Notes: generated by a model from the sequence alone, not told the origin. 64,000 nt of DNA from Seiridium cupressi (GCA_036674765.1 JARVKI010000026.1:1-64000); one strand, 5' to 3'; shown: positions 46,477 to 59,477, numbered from the stretch's first letter. Numbers and translations are program-made.

Positions 46477-48439
46477 GCGATTGACAACAATATGATCGGA
46501 CGACCGTTTCGTGACACTTATACATGAGCGACGCATAAGATACTTTATTTCTGGAGAGCATGTTTGCTGAAAAAAGGGTTTTGAGGCTTCGAGAGTGTTG
46601 GAACTTCCTTGTACATTTTGAGAAAATACATACACAGGCTGGCTGTAATTGCTTTTGATCGTTTTAACTTGGTGACAGTGATATGCTTTGACAACTTTAG
46701 TCTCCGTTTCCCTTTTTCTTCTCTGGCTATATTTCCAAGGTACTTGACTCTTTAGTGACTCAAGTGGCGGGTTTACTACGATAATTACCATACCTACGCT
46801 TTCTCAGTTCAGTCACCATCTGAGGTGTGGACGTGATATACTTCTAGTAAGGATTCGAGAGCTTATACGTGAAGGCGCAAGTGAAAGACTTGCCTTGAGA
46901 TTTGGAAGGTCAAACCTTTTGCCATCACCAACATTCTTACGATGGTACTTGAAATTTTGAATGATTGATAGGTTTAAACCCCCAACGATGTTACACTCAC
47001 CTCGACTGTCAACAGAACAGGCATTCATTTATCTCAGGCAGGTGAGCCTTACTCGAACAACCAAAGTAGGTTGACTAGTAACGCTTTGTGAGCTTGACGT
47101 GTTCCTATCATGAAATTGGGACTTCAAAGGCGATTGTGGCAATTGATCGTTATATGGTATGGAGTGGGGCTGACATTCATGCACAATGAAAACAACGAGA
47201 ATGTCACGTCATAAATTTTAATGCTGTTTGGCACTACGTTCTATGGCGACAGGCATCTTAAAGCTGGGCATAGGTCGATATGCCAAGAGTACCTTCCGGC
47301 TGATCAACTAGGGGGTGTTGAAGTCTCGTCTGTATCCCAAAATCAAGCTATTAAGACGTCTCGTCTACTCTCTATCTTCTTCACAGACGAACCTGAAGAC
47401 CAAGGATATCCCTCGAGGTCCGATTCCCTCTCTAAGATGGGCGGCGAGCTAGATTTTGCTGACGCCAATACAAAGACCCTAGGTTGGGGATTGCGCTCAG
47501 CAAAGTCAGCGGTCCAGATGCCTGTTCTTGTTCCGGTGCCCAGTAAACATCCAAGCCATTTCAATGGTAGCAGACACAATTTACCTTAAAAATAGTTTCA
47601 GTGGCACATGGTTGAAGTTGCGACAATTTGGTTCCACGGCGTTGTTTGCCATGTAATATCGGCCCTCACAATGATTCTGCAAAGGTCATCTCCCTTTTGC
47701 GACTGGAGCAGGATCAGCAACGTGCTACCCTGTTCTACGTGACATATGTAGTTGACAATCTTCTGTTCCGTATTTTGCGATACACAAAGCCTCACCAAGC
47801 AATTTCGCCGAGCTGTGGCATAAGCTAGAAGTCATAACCCGCCAGGTATTGATTTTGACTGGGGAGAGACGCATGATCAAGCATACCTGGATAATGTAGT
47901 TTAGGCGCCAGTATGTCCGAATAACTTTGTCGGTCCGCTCGCCCAACGACATGAACCCATGAGAGCTTCTGTCGCAGAATCGGGAGCTATATGCTCATGG
48001 CGTACACTTGGCAATCACATCGCAGAACGGCACCTGTCCGTGCCAATTGACCTGTATGGCTTTTAAAACTCCTATGGACTCTTCGCAGTTTTTAAAGCCT
48101 CCTGTTTGGCTTGGCTGGCTCATGCTGCAGCAAGGTGACGTAGCAGAACTATATTGCAAAGGGCACGAATACTGGATTGAGTGTTTATGCTTGGATGTCG
48201 GAACATGTAGTAAAGTAAATGGCCTCCATTGAGATTCATTCTCAACCATAACAGAACTGGTTGTCTCGGAGCATCATGATAACTTTGGCTGTTACTTCAC
48301 CTATCACTACTCAAGCGTAGGTAATGTGATCGAGTCAAAGGTTGCGGGCGGTTCGTCAGACGATCATAGCCCTCTGATGGGGAAGGGCAGCAAAAGCCCC
48401 TGAGAAGTACATATTTGCCATTTGTACATGAACTATAAA
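46477..48439. other. Intergenic, no supported gene
   Basis: AT-rich, with small frames only (for example 47221-47589, plus strand) that show no family features. Confidence 0.5.
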
Positions 48440-49576
48440 TCATACTGTTGAGCCCGGCCCCAACAATCTCGCCTGCCTCCCAGGCTCTAGTCGATTGCTT
48501 AATTCAATGGTCTCGTCATCCTCACTGTCCGCCTCGGCCACCCGATCCAGTTTCGGCAGGAGGATGTTGATGACTTCTACTACGACACCTAGCAAGACGA
48601 ACAACGCAAGGATCTGCCCAAAGGTCCATGCGCTCTCATCAGTCTTATCGATCTTGTTCCTCTCTACAATCTGCTCTAATGTGACGATCATGTAGATATT
48701 GATGCCTGTGTGCACGAGCATCTGGACAATTTGTCCACTAACCACACTGCCGCTAGCTCGTGGATCACTCACCCTGACTCGAGCCCAGACATTTTTGAGG
48801 ACTGCGACATCCGTATTACCGTCTCGGAGGCGCTTTGCGGACTTTCGCGCGCCTCCACAACAGCATGACGCAAAAAATACGGCGAAGACCATACTGAACA
48901 CCCAGCCGACAGCCATCGAAGCCATCAGCGCAAGGAACACGTAGCGGAACACGTCATTAGTGGCGTTGATGCTTACGCCAAACACGACATATATCTGACT
49001 TCATATCAGTCGGAAAGTGATAACGGGTCCGGGAGATGTCCGCATACCGTTTCGGCATTACATTCAGGCTGCGACCCAAAGGTAGGGGCAGTCAACCAGA
49101 TGTACGCTGTCAAAGCCACGAACGCGCAGGCAATGATCACGCGGAGAAAGGCAAGGACGAGCCATCGATAGAAGCCGCCACCTTCATACTTGCGCTGAGC
49201 GACTAGTCCGAATCCCAGTAACGACAGCAGGTGCAGAACACACAGCGCATGGAACAAGGTGAGTTGCTGCTCGATAGTCTGGACTATGGCTGTGCAGAGC
49301 AGTGCCAGACCTTGAAGCTGCAAGGCCGAGTTCAAGGCTTGACAGAACTCGGCATAATTCTCGGCACTTGTGATGTGATGAATGATGCTTTTGAGTATAC
49401 CTGCTGCGAGGCAGAGAACGTAGATGGAAACGCGAATCTGAGGATGCCCGCTAGGTCAGTCAGTTCGTCGCAAGGTGGATGGTGGTTTAGGTTTTGTGGA
49501 GACGCACGCCTGTTCCCGTTACGTCGGGATTGGCTTCTATAAAGTCGCATGTAGGCTGTGACGAATTCGTTGACAT
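48440..49576 (-). CDS. Seven-span membrane protein of unknown function
   Basis: Exons 49576-49508, 49437-49048 and 48994-48440 give 337 residues; introns of 70 and 53 nt are in phase. A short N-terminus with one N-glycosylation site (MSTNSSQPTC) precedes about seven hydrophobic segments, including VSIYVLCLAAGILKSII, LFHALCVLHLLSLLGFGLV, WLVLAFLRVIIACAFVALTA, YVFLALMASMAVGWVFSMV, LVHTGINIYMIVTL and ILALFVLLGVVVEVINILL. A cytosolic loop carries FFASCCCGGARKSAKR, where the Cys cluster could be palmitoylated. The tail is acidic (EADSEDDETIEL). The topology recalls fungal seven-helix receptor-like proteins, but no signature confirms it. It is divergently arranged with another polytopic protein. 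Confidence 0.72.
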
Positions 49577-50139
49577 CTTGTAGGAGTCGCTTGCTTTAAG
49601 AACTCTATGAAGTTGGCAACGAAGGGATGCCTGCCTTTCTTATCAACTACGGTGTATCCCATGGCGTAATGGCGCCCGTACATGCCGCTAAGGCAGAACC
49701 CTCAGTATTCGACAGAAATCACCAGCACCAAGTCTGCCTAGGCCTCCCATCTCCAGACAGACAGCGGCGCCGTGCGCGGGACCAAATCCGTTATTTCGTT
49801 CCCGACCCTTGTCGTTCATCATGCTGCTGTCCAATCAAACTGTTTCGGCTAGCGAAGAGCTGAAAGATGCCTTGCAGCTTGGGCCCACAGCGCGCATATA
49901 GCGGAGACTCAGCCACTTCAGCACGGAATGGATGCGAGACATCGGTGTGTGTAGGAGGGAAAGTATGGTCATGGAGAATGCATATCGATGGATACGTCAG
50001 CAACTTGTATCAACCTGCGAGGGTGAATGGGACTCACAATAAATCATGCAACTTCGCAGTTTCCTTGAGAGTCGCGTAATGGTGCGCGCTTATGTGAAGA
50101 TTGAACATACCTGAGCAATCGTAGCAACAGTCACCGGGA
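49577..50139. promoter_or_regulatory. Shared intergenic region of two divergent membrane-protein genes
   Basis: The 563-bp gap separates start codons of two polytopic membrane-protein genes facing away from each other, so it must contain both promoters. No operator or TATA box could be identified with confidence. Shared regulation is possible but not shown. Confidence 0.4.
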
Positions 50140-51354
50140 ATGGCTATAACAACACAATATCAAACCGCGGCATCGCGACCAAGCGCAGACACCTCGTCTA
50201 TCGAAGAAGTTGAACGTGGAGAAATCAGAGTCATCCCTCAAGGCAGTGTCGAGATCATACCACCACCCGTCATCGTCAACACAGCGCCATGGAGATTTGG
50301 TCCGTTACCCGACTTCGCATTAACTTTCCCTCGTAGAAACTAACACTGGGCAGTACTGGGCTTTGGTGGCTTAGCTCTCGTGGATATAGCGATGCATACT
50401 GCTGCCGGAGCAGCTGCAGCTCGCGTCGGTGCAGACCTCAACGGCGCAACTCCAACGACGTTGGTCATTCAGATGGGTGCTTTGGCTGGCGTGACTAAAG
50501 CGGCCATAACGACATTTCGCGAGATTGTGGGATTGAGCTCGGTAAACCTCGTCTTTCAAATCCTGCTCATGTTACTCACATCATCATTTGGGGTATGCGC
50601 GTTGCTGGTCACCGAGATTGGCAACATCGTTCTTGGCGAAAGTAAGTGCCGGTACTATTCTATAAGCTCTAGCTGGCTTTGGCGTCGAAAGACGATAAAT
50701 TTGACTCACACTGACCGCGCAGCACCGAAACAATTGGTCATTGCCGCTGTTGTAGCTGCTGTGCCACTCATCCCTGAGATGGTTCGCAACATTCAACCGA
50801 TTCCCGATCAAGACGGCAATATTCAATACTATCGTTGGGTGTATGCCATCTTCTTGATTGCATCCGACGCACTTGGTGGTTATGTCTTTGCGCGCATGGC
50901 TTTGAATCAGGGGATGCCGATCAGCAACTACCAGGCTGCCTGCTCCGCTGGTGCCGTTTTTGGAACCCTGACCTGGCTCTCCCGTGCCATGACAGGAGTA
51001 GTGGCCATGATCCAGATCCCAGAGGATGGAAAGGTTTCAAATGTCTTTGGTGTGTACGAGTTTGTAACGCCAGATCCCATCATTGTGACGGACGAAGAGT
51101 ATATGGCAATGCAGCGTGGGCTGGCAAGCCTGGTCACGGGATTTTTCAGCGCCTGGCCACAGCTAATGCGCCGGTTCATTAAATTTGTGAGCTGCTGCTG
51201 CTGTTGCTGTGTTGCCTGCTTCGGAATGAAGGAGTCGCTCAAAGAAATGCAGGAACATATGGACGAGTTTGAGCAAGAGGAATACCGAAACGGAATGGAC
51301 GACGTTGGATATCAACTAACACAGCAAATGCTTCCCGCCACAAGGGTAGACTGA
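50140..51354 (+). CDS. Polytopic membrane protein with a six-Cys run
   Basis: Exons 50140-50299, 50354-50641 and 50723-51354 give 359 residues. The first intron (54 nt, GTCCGT...ACTAACACTGGGCAG) removes an in-frame TAA at 50341, which supports the model; the second is 81 nt with GTAAGT and CTGAC. The N-terminal 50 residues are soluble. About six hydrophobic spans follow (for example LGFGGLALVDIAM, VFQILLMLLTSSFGVCALLV, LVIAAVVAAVPLI, YAIFLIASDALGGYVFA, AVFGTLTWLSRAMTGVVAMI). Near residues 300-312 there is FVSCCCCCCVACFGMK, six consecutive Cys at the end of a probable amphipathic helix, a likely site of multiple palmitoylation. The acidic C-terminus is cytosolic. Family not recognised. Confidence 0.7.
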
Positions 51355-51615
51355 CTTACCTTTGAATAGAACAATGTTAGCGCGATGTTGTTCTGCCTCT
51401 GGTGTGACATGCCGGCCGCAAACCCATCTCAGTACTGTGAGATACAGGCAGAGTCTTGAAGATTTGAGTACTTCTTCGTCTCGAAATCCGTGTGAGCTTC
51501 CACACTGCACATGTCTCATTTCGCAAAGTGGTTGGTTGTTGGCATCTATTAAGGAGATTCGTCTATCGTGACTACAGTCGTAACGCCGCTTTTCGCCATT
51601 TTACCTTCTCAACCT

Positions 51616-52414
51616 CTAGTTTGCGCTGCCGGTCCTGTTCGTCTGCTTCTTTGCCATGGCGTCGTGCTCTTCAATATCTATGGCCTCCCACGGGTAGCAG
51701 ATCCAGACGTCGTCGACAGTGCGAGCTGCATGATACCGGTCCCGGGCCATCATGTCGTTGGGCAAAGTACCCTTCTTCTTCTTGTCCTTGTTGTGGAGCA
51801 CGAATATGCTGAACTTTGTCTCTTCCTGGACACCAAGCTTTTGTCGCGCTGCCTCAACGTCCTTCTCCAACTCCTTCACGGCGTACTCCAAAGTGGTTCG
51901 GGTGTCGTCAACCTCGTCGACAATCAGAATGCGCTTGCCAATCAGGTGCTCCATTCCACCTAGGCTGCTGAGGTCTAGCCATTGTGTGCGGGTGACCTTG
52001 TGGCCAATCTGCTCAACAGCACCGGGGGTGGTCGCACCGCTCTTAGGGTCCATCTCAGGAAGCTGCTCGTAGAGGGAGAGGCCGATGGCCTGGATAGGGA
52101 TGTTGGGCGAGTCGCGCTGCTTGAGGAAAGACCTGAGAATTCGGGCAGGAACATAACCACCACCACCAATGGCGATCATGAGCTGCGGCTCGAAGGTCTC
52201 GAGGATCTTGACGGCACTCTCTTGACAGAGCTTGTGCACCTGCGTCGCATACCTGTTAGTCCCGCTGTACAATGGTGACGTGCTTTTTCAGAGCAGCTGC
52301 GCTCTGTCGTTGTCGTTGTCGCCAATGAGGGGCAACAATCGTGAGCCACACGATGCGGAATGCGATGCGGGGCGGACTCACGTCATTGTAGGTGATGTAG
52401 ATCTTCTCAACCAT
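51616..52414 (-). CDS. xpt1: Xanthine(-guanine) phosphoribosyltransferase 1
   Basis: Exons 52414-52382 and 52239-51616 give 218 residues. The first exon is only 33 nt (MVEKIYITYND); joining it to VHKLCQESA across a 142-nt intron restores the family N-terminus. The enzyme transfers phosphoribosyl from PRPP to xanthine (and guanine to a lesser extent) in purine salvage in the cytosol. Visible motifs are IAIGGGGYVPARILRSFL (N-terminal nucleotide-binding loop), the PRPP-binding loop ILIVDEVDDTRTTL (about residues 115-128) and the base-binding part WICYPWEAIDIEEHD near the end. The length agrees with fungal Xpt1. An internal start near 52272 is ruled out by the better N-terminus of the spliced form. 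Confidence 0.9.
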
Positions 52415-53246
52415 TTTTGCGTGTGATGTCTGACAAGTGCAATCAGAGTGAACCAAATGAAGAAAGGAAAGTGCTATAGACAATGAAGTATGTACTCTTC
52501 TTTGGCGAGGCGTCGAGCCCAGCGAATAGAAAAAAAATGAGTCTCATTTGGACCCTCGAAAATTTTGGAGGGGCATTTGGGCAGCTGCAGTCTGTAAATC
52601 ACACAAACTCCACTGAAGCTTGCCACTTTGGGCTAGTCAACGGCTGGCTGTCCCAACAGGCACACGCCAATCCGCTGCCGTCTCTGGTAACCCCGCGTTA
52701 TTTAATTGGCTTCCGACTAGGTACCATGGGAATATTTCATAGCGGGGCGGCAGGAGTCCGCCGATACCCTACATTGTATGCAAGCGCTAAAGCTCCAGTC
52801 AGACCAGTGACTCGGGTACAGACTGTCAACCGCTGGAGAGATGAATGTGACTACAGCATGCTGCGAATGGCCAACTCGGAGTGGTGGTAGAACAATATGA
52901 AACCATGTAGACAGCTCTGTGGAATGATATAGAACAACATAGCACCACATGAGATGCGAGTTGGGCAAGAACCAAGTACAGTACTGTAACGTGCAGTACC
53001 AGGGCGGATGAGCAACGACTAGGTGGGAGCCAGTAAGAGGTGATGTCAAAGGGAATATGCAGATATACATCCATCCAGACGGAAACTATGGTCGAGGTGG
53101 GCATGTGTAGGAACTGCGCTGATCTTTGTTGTAATTGATCATGGTGCTTCCATTCATGCCATGCTTGGGCTCCAATGAACCCTGCAACAACGATAACGTC
53201 ATTCTCAGATTGATCCCAAATAATGCTGTTCGGTTGTGGAAAACTC
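52415..53246. other. Intergenic, no supported gene
   Basis: Holds the xpt1 promoter and the 3' flank of the next minus-strand gene. Frames at 52483-52890 (plus) show no domain. Confidence 0.5.
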
Positions 53247-54549
53247 TTAGTTATCGTCGTCGTTGCCATCATTGCCATGTCCGCTACCAGAGTCGTTCTC
53301 CCCCATTAGTTGAAGATTCGGACTGAACTTTTCAGTTGTCACGTCGTCGTCCATGACCGACTCGAAAGACGTGGCAGGATTCGGGGTGGACGACTTCGTC
53401 ACATCAGATACTTCCAGCCCCTTAAACCTGGCAAGTTCCGGGTCAAAGTCCTTGCGTTCAAGTTCACGATAACCAGCAACAAAGCGATACTGGCCCTCAA
53501 TCTTGGTGCAGCTAACTTGGCCTGCAGGAGCGTGTTCAGCCGTATCCTGAGCGATCCCGCGGACGGCTTGTGTGTTCCAGGCCGTTCGAATGATTTCCTT
53601 CTCCACGTCAGTGAAGTCTTGCCGAGGTTCGATGATACTGGCTTCTTGACAGAGATCCCAGCTTTCGCATATGAACACCCGTAGATCTAGTAGGAGCGGG
53701 GCATCTTATACATGTTGGTTAGCTATCTTCTATTTTGGGATTAAGAAAACACACATACCTTGCAATACCCAGGTTCACCAGGAAACGAGTGGTCGTGTTG
53801 ATATCAGGCTGAAGACGCAGGTCAAATAAGATTTCTAGAGTTTTCAATCGGCATTTATTAGCTGAGTAATTCTCTTGAAGAAAATAAAATAATAGTACAA
53901 AAAGCCAAAAAGGATAGGACAAATATTATTCCTCTATATAGAGAAGTTCTTTCTTTCCTAAATAAGAAATCAGGCAAAGAATGACATATAAAACAACTAA
54001 CTTACCTCTAAATCATGGCCATAATCGTGTCTGATAATCAGAGCGGATGTCTCACCAAGTTGGGAAGCGTAGAATCGTGACAGGTTGTCAAGGACATCTG
54101 GCCTAAGCCTGAATTTGTCAGACTGTTGTCTCCCTTCGGGTTGGTCGACGCATGTATGGTTGTAAATGATTTCCTTATGCGAGTAGGGGCAAAGGAGCAA
54201 TGTAAAGGTGGGAATATTCACTGGATAGCAATTGATCAAAGAGAGAATGGGAGAGAGTGATCCTCTTTTTGGAGTCACCTTGATGGACTGACTTTCCCCC
54301 CGATCGCCGGGTGAGCCACAATTTAGCTGTTTAGTTATTGCTGCATAAGGTCGCAAGAGAATATTTCCAGAAATTGAGGTCTATGAAAGGCTAACCAGTG
54401 TTTGATAACAGGTCACCGAGTCTTACCCTGTCATCCAGTATGAAGAAGCCATTCAACTTGCGAGGTGGCTGACGCATAAGTTCAATGGCGCTATTGGAAC
54501 TCAAAAGGAGGTAATGGCAAGGATAAATACTGACAAGCAAAGCTACCAT
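53247..54549 (-). CDS. Four-exon gene, protein of unknown function
   Basis: The best fully open model is 54549-54427, 54326-54006, 53871-53769 and 53704-53247, 334 residues. Coding-quality segments are MRQPPRKLNGFFILDDR, SQSIKVTPKRGSLSPILSLI, FRLRPDVLDNLSRFYASQLG, LRLQPDINTTTRFLVNL and LLLDLRVFICESWDLCQEA, ending in an acidic Asp/Gly/Asn tail. Introns one and two have GTAA donors; intron three needs a weaker GTATTG donor. Using the stronger GTATGT donor at 53758 instead shifts the frame, so either the weak site is used or the gene has a recent indel. Intron two is very AT-rich. No domain is recognised. It diverges from the decayed region starting at about 54.9 kb. Confidence 0.45.
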
Positions 54550-54937
54550 ATGGTGAGAACTCGCGCCCACAACTTGGTATACATGAAAAACACGCTATTC
54601 TGGATTCGTGTCCAGCATAATCGATGGGTCGTCTACCCAACCTCGTAGTGGTCGTCAACTGCACAAGACTGGATTGGATACTCAAGTCTTAATTGACACG
54701 AATAGTACGGCTTGGACGGTCGTAAATGACTCATGGAAATCCGCAGATACAGTTTTGATCGGATTCGAGCAGCCTGGGTCCTGAATCGTATCCTGGACAC
54801 ATTCATGTCCGGCCTCGATATTATCCAAAGTTAGCGTATGGCTGCGAGGCTGCCGACATCGGCAATGCTCGTATTAGAGACGGCGAGCCACCAAAATCAT
54901 TTACCTGTCATATACCTGACCACTTAGGGCTGCATGT
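54550..54937. other. Short intergenic spacer
   Basis: Between two divergent units; it presumably holds the promoter of the minus-strand gene at 53247-54549. Confidence 0.4.
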
Positions 54938-57900
54938 GTGCCCAGGTTGTTGATCAGTCTCGTTGTGCAGCTTCTTCCGCATCAAGCCTACTTCAGGCTG
55001 TTCCGTTTGCCCCAGTTGCACGTTACAACTCGACCAGTCACCAACAAAGACGACAGTTCACCGGGAAAGGGCCCCAAGGATAGTTTGACATCGAGAGATG
55101 GTAGGACAACTGGGTGTAGCGCCGCATTGCGGCTCGCATCGCCCTTGATGATCGCTTCAAGGGATTCTCGACACAGGCGAGAACGCAAGAACTCTCAGAG
55201 TGGCACTGGTACAGAAACTGATTGAGAAACTGGTTAAAGTCAGCGCCATATTCGAGGAAGATGACAAGTTGGTCGCTTGGAAGGGCGACTTCATTGACCA
55301 GGAGCTCATAGACAAGGATGGCGAGGCTTTCAACCCATCCGACGAGGACCCTTTCATTCCTACCCCAGACGGAATATTTCCGATCTCAGTCGTTCGCCTC
55401 ACCAATAGCCAAAGCTTGTATATATCATGGACTAGGCAACATGGCAATGACCTCAGGCGCTCTCAATCATATGAAAAAATGGCATGATGGCCGGGGCCTA
55501 TTCCGAGAAAACGACCAATTTCGCACCACCAAAGCTGCCAACGACTTCGGGCAGCACATCGTGGACTGTTAAACTTCCATATCATTGGTTGTGAGACTCC
55601 ATTTCGGAAGGATCGTAGGTTCAGGGCGGCGCAAGGAATGCCAGACGAGGAGATACGGGCTGTTCAGGATTCGCTCCGAACTGGAGAGCTCCCCCGCGAC
55701 CCGAAGAGATCTTTATGACACGCGCTACATCCAGTTGGGAACACGACCTCACGTCGTTTGATGTTCCAGGAGCACTTCGATTGGCGGCCAGAGAATCATC
55801 CTTACGCCGAAGAACTCTTTCATAAGTGGAGGAATGGATCGTGAAGAGTTCAATCCGCCCGGGCGAAGTGGATGGTTAAACTCACAAACGACACCCCTTT
55901 ATATTATCGAAAGAGACTCGAAGTGCCTACGAGTCTACGTGGAACTAGTGGTCCACGACCTGTGGTGATCTGAAAAACTTCGAAGAATGAGGGATCGATG
56001 CCACGCTTGCTTCGTCATCTTGTCCTCAATCCGTACGCCGTACGTTGCAATTCGAGTGTCAGTGGGAGCTGTTCAAGTTGTTGAGACAAGGATTGGAAGT
56101 TTCGGAACAAGTAAGATGATCCCAAATTCTTCTATTTCTCAAATACTAATGATTGTTATTCTGGTGTAGAACAGGTGTTGTTCACTCGAAACAGATCAAG
56201 CTTTGAAGTTGGCCTTGCCCGGCAGCGCCAGCGTCAGCGTCAGCTGCGTTGTGCCACAATCATCATCACAAAGCCATGAGTGACTTGTATCTTGACCGTG
56301 TGCCTCAAGATCAGGTGGGAGATCGAGATGCTAGTCTCGGAAATATCGACTATTGTTCATTGATGATAAATCTGGGATTCTCGGACTATCCAGAAGAGCT
56401 CTGGAACAGAATTATCCACCAGTTTGACCATGTTCGCTCGAATGAATGCAATATTTTCCCTCCTGCACAGAAGTGGGTGAACTCTATATCTGCACAAGAC
56501 ATCAGGAAAGTCTTCGTCTCTGAAAAGGCCAGACTTCGAGTCATGTCGAAGAAAGATCTTGCGCTAGAGGCAGATCGTGAGTACGAGGAAGCTAATGGAG
56601 ACCAAGAGATGGAAGCGGAGAGTATGCCAACGGTAACTGATATACTGACTGCAATGAGAGATTTGGAGCTGATTGACCCATATCTCTAGCCGGTTCTCAA
56701 CGGCAGAAGATTCAATAGAGTGCTGCGAAGCAGAAACCCACTTACGGTGGTACAATCAAGCGGAAGGCGCCAACTGGGACACCAATATCGGCTAAGAAGA
56801 CGAAAGCATCCGACTTACAAGCTCTTTCTGGTGTTGCAGAAGAAGCCGGCGAGACAGATACGGCGGAGAGGCAAACGAGACGAGAAGACGAGTCCGAACC
56901 TGAAGACGAAGCAGCTCTTGCTAATGCCTTGGAGAAAACATACAGGGGTACCACATTCCAGAGATTGTGGAAATGGGGAAGACGAGCCGAATGCTTGCTA
57001 CATACACCAGGACGAATGTCTTTGAAAAGGAGGCCTAAGTATGCTATCTTGGTTAGGGATTTCAAAGTAGAGTCAAACACTCGGTCAGTGTCAATAGTGG
57101 CCCATCTGTTCAAACAGATCCAACCACTCGCAGCCTTCATGTATGGTTTGTCGATCTGAAAATTTTCAGGCACTGAATAAATATTCCGTGTCGAGGTGAT
57201 GAGCCGAGTTTTGAAGCGTAGACTTCAGCCTGATGTTCGTGAGACTGCATTAGTGTTATATAGTATGGCACATACTATAAGCGCGCTTGATAATGCTGCA
57301 CTTGCCCATTCAGAGCTCAAGCAGCTTTTGGTATGGTGTAGCCCGTTTCTAGAAAGGGACTATTATGCTAACAATGAAGTAGGATGCTATCACTGCCCAT
57401 CCAAGTTGGCACGAAGAGTACCACGACCAGGAAGTAAGCTTGTAGAGCATCCTTCACTTTGTCCATCGACTAATTCGTCTTGTCAATATGAGCCCTTCTC
57501 ACCTCCGTATCGAGGACGTGAAATGCAACCTTGAAGCACAATGCGTGCACGCGATCGCGGCCGGCGACACATATCCTGCGTCGGACCCATTGGCATTCTG
57601 GAATGCATCAGTCAACTTTTTTGACCGAAAGTTTATGGAACTCATGGTCATCCACTTTCGCGAAGAGTGGACCTGTTCGATCTGTCGAAGAAATGTCCAA
57701 AGTTTGGTAGATAGCCATGTTCTGACTCTCAACCTGAGTAGTTCGACGATTAAACCTACAGTCCATGGAATGGTTCAGGCATGGTCCGAGCCAACGGGAT
57801 TGCATCAGTATCACCCCAAATATCCCTTCAAAGGATGCAATGAAAGCATGAGAGAACAGAAGCAACGAAACTTTGGATTTCCCTCGAAGATACTGTGTGT

Positions 57901-59477
57901 GAGAAACGCCTTGGGTCGACCGACTGAATGAACGAGACGATGAAGTTGACAGCAGTGGCTTCAACAACTTGCGAAGGCCGAGACGAATCATACGACCTTA
58001 TAGCTCTCGTGCAGAAAGAACATAGTAAAGATGCCTTGGTCACCCGCCCCGAAACCCTCTTCGCACGTCTTCCAGATGGAGATGGTGAGCTGAACGATTC
58101 TTGTATTTGGATTCGTTATGAGGACAATGGTAGAACCCCAAAGGTTGCTCAAACGAAGCTGACAGACCTACAATGGGTGAATTTAGCCTCAGGATAGAGT
58201 CCCACATTGCTAAATCGTTCTCCTAACTGTGACCAGGGTTGGGCTGTCTTTCAGCGTACCACCACTGTGGAAGAGCTCGGCACACTTGCACGCAATACGA
58301 GAGACGAAGACGAAGTTGACGCAGGAGTCGTGGCATTGGCTTATGTAACAGCCGCTGATGGCGACGACGATGGTGAAGAAGCACTCGAGGAGGGCCCAGC
58401 CGCGAAAAGAGTGAAACGCAGCGAGCGCGAACAGCGCCAAATCCACACCAGCAATTTCTTGGAGAAGTATTCCCCCGAAGGATGGGTCAAGATACCAACA
58501 CCTGCTACCAACTTCAGATGCAGCCTGGGAGCGACTTGTAGGAGCACCACTGCGCAGCATCAAAGGTCAAGCCTCCGACCGCCGAGCTTCTCAAAATGGC
58601 AGAAGAAGTCCCAGAGCTTGGCGCGGTGAATGAGATCTTGTAAATCGTTGGGAGGAAAGATGGTGTAGGCCATGATAACCAGCGAAACTTCTTGGTAGAT
58701 CACATGTCAGCAATCCTCTACCATTGGGGATTAAAGAATAGCCATGATCTGGTGCTAGGACTCAAGCGCGACGATGGTTGGCCGGAGATATTTGGCTCAA
58801 ACACAACGACATCGGAAAGCCCAATATATGGGTACACATAGACTCTGCGTCCGGGGATAATTCTCTAGTCAATAATTTTGGAATGCTAAATCACTGCTTG
58901 GGAATTCGCCAAATTGGTCGTGCTGCAGTTGCAACGGCACGCCCGGGTAGGTTTGACCCTCTTGAGCTCCGCAACCTACAAGCAGCTGTCCAACATCTGC
59001 GTGTAGGATTTCGGAATGGCGTAGCGGAGGACATCCCATCGGAGGCAAATTCGGATACCTGCTGGATGCCAGTCGTGTGGTAGACACAGCCGATCTCGAG
59101 GTGTCATGAGGGAAGAGTTCTATCGGCTCCGCGATAACTCTCGTGTCATCAGCCACTGGTTCAGCCGCTCGATTGGATCTGCAGAAAAGCCGGTGGGCTG
59201 CTATCGATGATACAATCAACAAGGCAGTGAACAAAGTCAGGGAATCGAAGGGAATTCTTAAACGAGAGATCGCAAGAGTTCAAGAACCTCTGGTGATAAC
59301 CGCGACTCGTTGAGAGCTCAGGTGGACTCTTTGAAAACGTCCATGGACAATCGATGCACCCAGCTGAAGAATGAGGTTGACTCGCAGAACAGCTTGAACA
59401 CAGAGAAGCTTGAGATGGTCCGCACGCAGTTGAAGACAGCCACGAATGATATGCTCTTTGGAGAGAACGAGAGCTGA
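54938..59477 (+). pseudogene. Decayed coding region, one large or several genes, family unknown
   Basis: Many plus-strand segments look coding but switch frame or hit stops without intron signals. Examples: KLVAWKGDFIDQELIDKDG (about 55260-55400), MPDEEIRAVQDSLRTGELP and HFDWRPENHPYAEELFHKW (55630-55840), a 146-residue stretch at 56249-56689 that ends DPYL, stop, then PVLNGRRFNRV in the same frame, a Lys/Glu-rich stretch at about 56723-57159, NFFDRKFMELMVIHFREEW (57620), FLEKYSPEGWVKIPTPATNF (58460), LVDHMSAILYHWGLKNSHD (58690), a frame change near 58780 into LKHNDIGKPNIWVHID, and a coiled-coil end (59230-59477). The same order and strand suggest one long ancestral gene or a few neighbours. 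No known domain identified. Confidence 0.45.
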
